Shown here: positions 30,495 to 34,843 of the stretch, piece by piece | How positions within the stretch are numbered: position 1 is the stretch's first letter | Layout: every line of letters starts with the position of its first letter | NCBI GenBank assembly: GCA_002388665.1 | Contig: DGMY01000080.1 | Location: 1 to 34,843 of the forward strand | Origin: Opitutia bacterium UBA4506 | Lineage (GTDB): Bacteria; Verrucomicrobiota; Verrucomicrobiia; Opitutales; Puniceicoccaceae | Length of the DNA: 34,843 bases | Direction: 5' to 3' | Position numbers and translations under genes: made by a program | The notes under the pieces: generated by a model | Databases searched by the model: none | What the model saw: only the letters and a program-made list of their open reading frames with translations | What the model was told of the DNA's origin: nothing

Positions 30495-33323
30495 TCACTC
30501 CGCACTCACGGGGAGGGGAGTCGCTATCTGGATCTTGGCGGCCTTCTCCAAAACTAGGTATTTTCGTGCGGTTTCTCGAAGATCGTTTACCGAAATACTT
30601 TCGAATCCCTCGATCAGTGTGCGGGCCCATTCCAATTGGTCCGGGCTCAGTTGGGAGCCGTTGAGTACGCGGATCCAGTACCGGTTGTTGCGGCGCATGT
30701 CCTGGAGTTGTTTGAGAGAGGGCGCCAGCGCGCGGATTCGTTCGTCCTCGGATACGGGAGTGGTCTCGAGTGACTCGATTACTTCCATGATCTGTTGGAG
30801 AACCGGCTCGACTTTCTCAGGAGAGAGAATCGCAACCGCAAAGAATATCCCGAAAGGATAGGTGTCACTCGGGCGGTTCGACGCGCTGTACGAGTAGGCC
30901 TGTCCGGTCTCTTCGCGGATTTTAAGGCGGAGCCGGTCGTCGAGGACGGAGGAGAGCAACGAGAGGCGTCGGCTTTGTTCCACGGGGGCGAGACCCGCTG
31001 AGGGAAAGGCAACCATGGCTATTCCTTGGGGAATATCCGATTCCACGGTGAAGTTGCGGCTTTCTCCCTTCGGAAACTTGGGTCCTTTTTGCTCCGGCTT
31101 GAAGCGTGGAAACGAGGGACGGCTGCCCGGGAGTGTCCCAAATACCCGATCGAGGGAATTCTTGAGGGCGTGCTCCTCAAAGTCTCCGACGATGGAAATT
31201 TCCAGGTAGCCGTTCTGGAACTGGGGAAGCATCCACTCGCGTAGCTCCTCGAAGTTTCTCGCACGAAGCTCTTCTTTGGTGGGGAACTGGTGGAGGCCGA
31301 AATCTCCATAGAGGAACGGCCAGCCTTTACTCTCAAGGACACCATGCCACTTTGATACAATCTCGCGGTAGTGTGGATCGATGGAACGGCGGAAGAGGCT
31401 CAGGCCCTCGGGGCGGAAGCCGGGATCCAGTAGGTACGCCCTCAATATGTCCAGTTGGAGGTCGAGGTCTTCGGGGCGCGTCTCACCCATGAGCTGAAAT
31501 GCGTCTTCGGTGACTGAGAACTGGGTCACGATCGATCGCCCTGCGGTAACCGTTTGCAGGTCGTCAAATGAGATCTCTGCCAATCCTCCAAGGATAAAGG
31601 CCCCTTCGGCCATGCGTGCGATTCCGGGCTTGTCCGCGGGAAGGGAAAGACCGCCGCCTCCAACACGAATGGAGATCCGGATCGAGTCTTCTTCAAATGG
31701 GGTGCGCTTCCAGTTGGCCCTCACCCCGTTGGGGTATTGGAGTTGAACGATCTCGAGGTCGTCAGTACGCGAGAGGGAAGCAGGTTCTTCCGTCCCACTC
31801 GCCGCGTAGGGAAAGGTCAGGTCTGCCAGAAGTTCAGGCGCGTCAACTTCCTTCGCAGCAGACTCTTCGTAGACGGAGATCAGCGCGTCGGCATCAACTC
31901 CTTCGGGGATCGGCCCAGTGAGAAGAAGTCGCCGGCCTTGCTCTGTCCATGTTTGTTGCAAGAGTTCCAGGAGAGTACCGGGTGTACTTAATGATGCTGC
32001 CTCTTCGGTGATGCGCAGATTTTCTTCGGGAGAGATCGGAACTCGCCCGGCGTTGACGAGTCCTGCGTATTCATCTGCCCAGCTCGAGGATTTTCGGGTC
32101 TCTTGCCCAGTGACCCTTTCGCGGGCGGTCCGAAGCAGGTTGGCTTCGGCTTCGAGAATTTCGGCTTCGGCGATGCCGTGAACAAGTGCCTTTCTCAACT
32201 CGCGTTCAACCACTTCAACACCAGCCGCCCATTCGTCGGGGCGGACGGTTGCCGAGATCCCCGAAAGCTCCACGAATTCGAACAAGGGATAGCTGTAGGA
32301 GTAGCTGGAAAGAATTGGAGATTCTTCGTCGCGGGCCAATCGCTCGAGGCGTCTCGAGAGAATTGCGTTCAGAATGCTTAATTGAGCTTCCCGGATTCGG
32401 CGCGCTTCAGTGTCAGGTTCGCCCTCCAGTGCTACGCCGGTTGATAGTTCAAAGCGTACGGCCTTGGCTTCAGGTTCACGATGAACCAGCGCTTCAAGGC
32501 CCGAGAAATCGAATCCGCCCAATGTCGGGTCGGTTGGAGAGGCGCTACGACCTTCGCCGTATGATCCAAATTCTTCTTGAATAGCTTCTTCCCACAGCGC
32601 GGGATCAATGTCTCCAGTGACTACGAGGAATGTGCGGTCCGGGTGGTACCAACTGTTGTAGAAATCTACAAATTCCTCGCGGGGGGCTGTTTCAATCACT
32701 TCTTCGATCCCGATCGGCATCCGGCTGGCGAATAATGTGTCGGGCAGGAGGAAGTCGATCTCTGCTTCGAATGTACGGAACTCAACCGTGTCGCGGCTCG
32801 ATTTTTCTGCGAGAATGATGCCGCGCTCTTTCTCGATCTCAGCGGATTGAAAGAGGATCCCGTCGGCATAGTCGCGAAGCAGGCGCAGGCTCTCTGTCCG
32901 TAGTTCCGGACTCCCGTTGGGCAGTTCGAGCTTATACATGGTTCGGTCAAAACCTGTGCTGGCGTTCGTGTCTGCTCCGAACGCCATACCCAGCCGCTGG
33001 AAATATTCTACCATTTCGCCCGGCGCAAAGTTCCGGGTTCCATTGAACGCCATATGCTCGAGAAAGTGTGCCAAGCCTCTTTGTTCCTCCGTTTCCATCA
33101 GGGACCCCGCTTGGATGACCAGCCGCAAGCTTACCCGTTCCGGTGGCTCGTTTGACTGGCGGATGAGGTATCCCATTCCGTTGGGAAGAGAGCCGAATCG
33201 AATGGCAGAATCGGCGACGAGATCAGACTCTTGTTGAGGCCAGGAATACGAATTTTGTGCAGTCAAAGTGGATTGAAAAAGAAGTATGAATAACGTCAGG
33301 GCAAAGGTGCGGAAGAAAATCAT
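30495..33323 (-). CDS. Secreted M16 family zinc metallopeptidase
   Basis: 942 residues with a signal peptide (about 1-22, ending LTAQ). The inverted zinc motif HxxEH is present as H86-F-L-E89-H90, with the third ligand probably E166 in EKERGIILAE. The length corresponds to two tandem M16 halves plus linkers (peptidase half, then the inactive-type half), like the pitrilysin-type bacterial insulinase proteins annotated PqqL-like. It would degrade peptides in the periplasm or outside. It stands alone, 122 nt after the deaminase stop. The start is the only ATG giving a good signal peptide. Confidence 0.92.
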   Translation of the reverse strand: MIFFRTFALTLFILLFQSTLTAQNSYSWPQQESDLVADSAIRFGSLPNGMGYLIRQSNEPPERVSLRLVIQAGSLMETEEQRGLAHFLEHMAFNGTRNFAPGEMVEYFQRLGMAFGADTNASTGFDRTMYKLELPNGSPELRTESLRLLRDYADGILFQSAEIEKERGIILAEKSSRDTVEFRTFEAEIDFLLPDTLFASRMPIGIEEVIETAPREEFVDFYNSWYHPDRTFLVVTGDIDPALWEEAIQEEFGSYGEGRSASPTDPTLGGFDFSGLEALVHREPEAKAVRFELSTGVALEGEPDTEARRIREAQLSILNAILSRRLERLARDEESPILSSYSYSYPLFEFVELSGISATVRPDEWAAGVEVVERELRKALVHGIAEAEILEAEANLLRTARERVTGQETRKSSSWADEYAGLVNAGRVPISPEENLRITEEAASLSTPGTLLELLQQTWTEQGRRLLLTGPIPEGVDADALISVYEESAAKEVDAPELLADLTFPYAASGTEEPASLSRTDDLEIVQLQYPNGVRANWKRTPFEEDSIRISIRVGGGGLSLPADKPGIARMAEGAFILGGLAEISFDDLQTVTAGRSIVTQFSVTEDAFQLMGETRPEDLDLQLDILRAYLLDPGFRPEGLSLFRRSIDPHYREIVSKWHGVLESKGWPFLYGDFGLHQFPTKEELRARNFEELREWMLPQFQNGYLEISIVGDFEEHALKNSLDRVFGTLPGSRPSFPRFKPEQKGPKFPKGESRNFTVESDIPQGIAMVAFPSAGLAPVEQSRRLSLLSSVLDDRLRLKIREETGQAYSYSASNRPSDTYPFGIFFAVAILSPEKVEPVLQQIMEVIESLETTPVSEDERIRALAPSLKQLQDMRRNNRYWIRVLNGSQLSPDQLEWARTLIEGFESISVNDLRETARKYLVLEKAAKIQIATPLPVSAE

Positions 33324-33444
33324 GGCGTGTTATCCAATGAAGGAATTCTCGGAGAGGTCAATAGGATCGATTAAAAAGGGAATGAGTCTACTAAACGGAG
33401 ATGCACTCTTTGAGAGAGGGAGGGTGAAGCTTTTTCTCAAATCT

Positions 33445-34686
33445 TCAGACATTTCCAATCCGATTCCCCGCTCGGAGTATGACCGCTGGCCGCGGCCGTA
33501 GGCGTAGAAGTTCAACGAAATTGGATTCGCTGAATATCAGCAGGTGGGCCGGCTCTCCTTCGCGCATCGAATAGCCCGGCAGTCCCATTGCTGCAGCGCC
33601 ATTTGAGGTGATCATCGGGAGAAGCCGATTCATCGCGTCGATTCCAGTCATCTGGCTGGCGTGGACCGTCATGTGGGCGACGTCGAGTAGATTTCCCGTT
33701 CCGAGAGGATACCAGGGATCACGTACACAGTCTTGTCCAAGTGCAACCGGAATCCCAGCAGCGTCCAGCTCAGGTATACGGGTCACCCCCCTTCGTTTCG
33801 GGTAGGAGTCGAATCGTCCTTGGAGAGTTAAATTGATCAAAGGGTTCGGAATCACAGTAACTCCTGATTCGGCAAGAAGCGGAAGCAACTTCGCAAACCA
33901 AGCATTCTCCGCCGAGTGAAGAGAGGTGGTGTGCGAAGCAGCAATCCGACCGGTTAATCCATATTCTAAAGCTTTGGCTGCCAGCGTCTCAACGTGATGC
34001 GAAGCACCATCATCAGTTTCGTCACAATGAAGGTCGACCCGTAACCCCCGTTCAGCGGCAATCGCACATAGCCGGTCAATCGATCGAGTCCCTTCCTCGT
34101 AAGTCCTTTCAAAATGAGGAATCCCCCCGACAACGTTGACACCCGCATCTAAGGCTGAAAGCAGAAGCCGCTCTCCTTCAGGATTGCGATAAAATCCGTC
34201 CTGCGGAAACCCAACAAGCTGAATATCCATCGAACCAGCCATCTCCTTTTGCAGCGCAAGAAGCGCTTCGACTCCAGCAAGACTTTCATAGGACACGTCT
34301 ACATGGCTCCGGATCGCTTGCAGCCCAAGAGCTTGCGCCTCCAGACAATAACGACGTGACCGTTCCAATATCTGCTCAGGCTTAAGCCGAGTCTTATAGG
34401 CCTTCCAGAGTGCAATCCCTTCCAAAAGGGTCCCACTCTCATTCTCCCCAGTCTCGTCAATACTATGAACCGAATCCAAATGGAAATGAGGATCCACAAA
34501 CGGCGGGGTGACGATCCCCCCATGCGCATCAATCGAACCAATCACCTCACCAGACTCCGCCTCACCGCCCTCCGGTTCTATAGTCTCAATTCTACCAGAT
34601 CCGATTTTTATACGAAACAACCCCTGCCTGCCACCTATACTAGCATTGCGAACTTCTGTGATCGAAAGAGAAGGATCCACGGTCAT
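33445..34686 (-). CDS. Cytosine deaminase (CodA) family amidohydrolase, predicted 5-methylcytosine deaminase
   Basis: 413 residues from the ATG at 34686 (a TTG at 34692 is less likely). It is a CodA-type amidohydrolase: PFVDPHFHLD with zinc or iron ligands H67 and H69, Q162 in FPQDG, H220 and E223 in HCDETDD, H252 in SHTT, the LQGRFDSYPKRRG run, and D319 followed by DPWYPLG. Every one of these lies exactly 6 residues after its E. coli CodA counterpart as I recall it (61, 63, 156, 214, 217, 246, 313). Residue 320, equivalent to CodA Asp314, is Cys, and residue 318 is Gln instead of His. Replacement of Asp314 is the feature used to find enzymes that accept 5-methylcytosine. The substrate is inferred. 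No transporter or pyrimidine gene is adjacent. Confidence 0.9.
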   Translation of the reverse strand: MTVDPSLSITEVRNASIGGRQGLFRIKIGSGRIETIEPEGGEAESGEVIGSIDAHGGIVTPPFVDPHFHLDSVHSIDETGENESGTLLEGIALWKAYKTRLKPEQILERSRRYCLEAQALGLQAIRSHVDVSYESLAGVEALLALQKEMAGSMDIQLVGFPQDGFYRNPEGERLLLSALDAGVNVVGGIPHFERTYEEGTRSIDRLCAIAAERGLRVDLHCDETDDGASHHVETLAAKALEYGLTGRIAASHTTSLHSAENAWFAKLLPLLAESGVTVIPNPLINLTLQGRFDSYPKRRGVTRIPELDAAGIPVALGQDCVRDPWYPLGTGNLLDVAHMTVHASQMTGIDAMNRLLPMITSNGAAAMGLPGYSMREGEPAHLLIFSESNFVELLRLRPRPAVILRAGNRIGNV

Positions 34687-34843
34687 GCCCAAAAACTGGA
34701 TGGATTTCGAGTCAGTGGCAAGGGATTGATCTCAACCACAGCCTCCTGCGACATTTTACCCATCCGATAGGTCAGACAAATTAATATTGACGAAGGTCGT
34801 AAGGCAGTGGTAGTTTTGGGGCATGAGTCGGAGACGAAAGGTA

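Noticed and set aside
34823..34843. ATG at the window edge (MSRRRKV...) with TTGACG at 34787-34792 upstream, possibly the start of a plus-strand gene
   Set aside because: Only seven codons are visible, so a gene cannot be supported.

Overview
The window looks like chromosomal DNA of a moderately GC-rich Gram-negative bacterium, most plausibly a member of the Verrucomicrobiota (Opitutia/Puniceicoccales type). This is an inference from content: a complete aerotolerance (Bat-type) operon with VWA and TPR proteins, a divergent AraC regulator/phytanoyl-CoA dioxygenase pair, an OleC-like acyl ligase, KDO activation (so LPS), a multiheme cytochrome carrying HEAT and TPR repeats, and few strong Shine-Dalgarno sites. 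There is no transposase, integrase, CRISPR array, tRNA or rRNA that I can recognise.

Layout. 44-1327 (-) is a secreted PhoA-family protein with unusual metal-site residues. 1640-3454 (+) is a SulP anion transporter with a STAS domain. 3865-5295 (+) is a TetR regulator and a short-chain dehydrogenase, each preceded by an identical 19-bp stretch containing an operator palindrome, with a strong intrinsic terminator at 5486-5523. 5638-8053 (+) holds kdsB overlapping an OleC-like AMP-forming ligase. 8160-10361 (-) is an eight-heme lipoprotein with HEAT/TPR repeats, downstream of the six-gene Bat operon that runs on the minus strand from 19281 to 10490: MoxR ATPase, DUF58, small DUF4381-like membrane protein, BatA, BatB-BatC fusion, BatD-BatE fusion.

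19465-21585 holds an AraC regulator (-) divergent from a PhyH-family dioxygenase (+), followed by a 60-residue cysteine-rich peptide with the best ribosome site I noticed in the window. 21644-25206 (-) is a pair of overlapping glycosyltransferase genes, the second a fusion of a membrane GT and a GT2 domain. 25347-30172 (-) is housekeeping: ndk, ribB with a dead GTP cyclohydrolase domain, ribH, nusB and ftsY tightly packed, then aroB. 30495-33323 (-) is a secreted M16 zinc protease. 33445-34686 (-) is a cytosine deaminase homologue whose specificity residue (E. coli Asp314) is Cys, which predicts 5-methylcytosine deamination.

No single new multi-gene defence or mobile system is evident. The most informative signals are enzyme variants with changed active sites (CodA-like, RibB, PhoA-like), the paired operators around tetR, the small CxxCxxCC peptide after the PhyH gene, and the octaheme-repeat lipoprotein beside the Bat operon.
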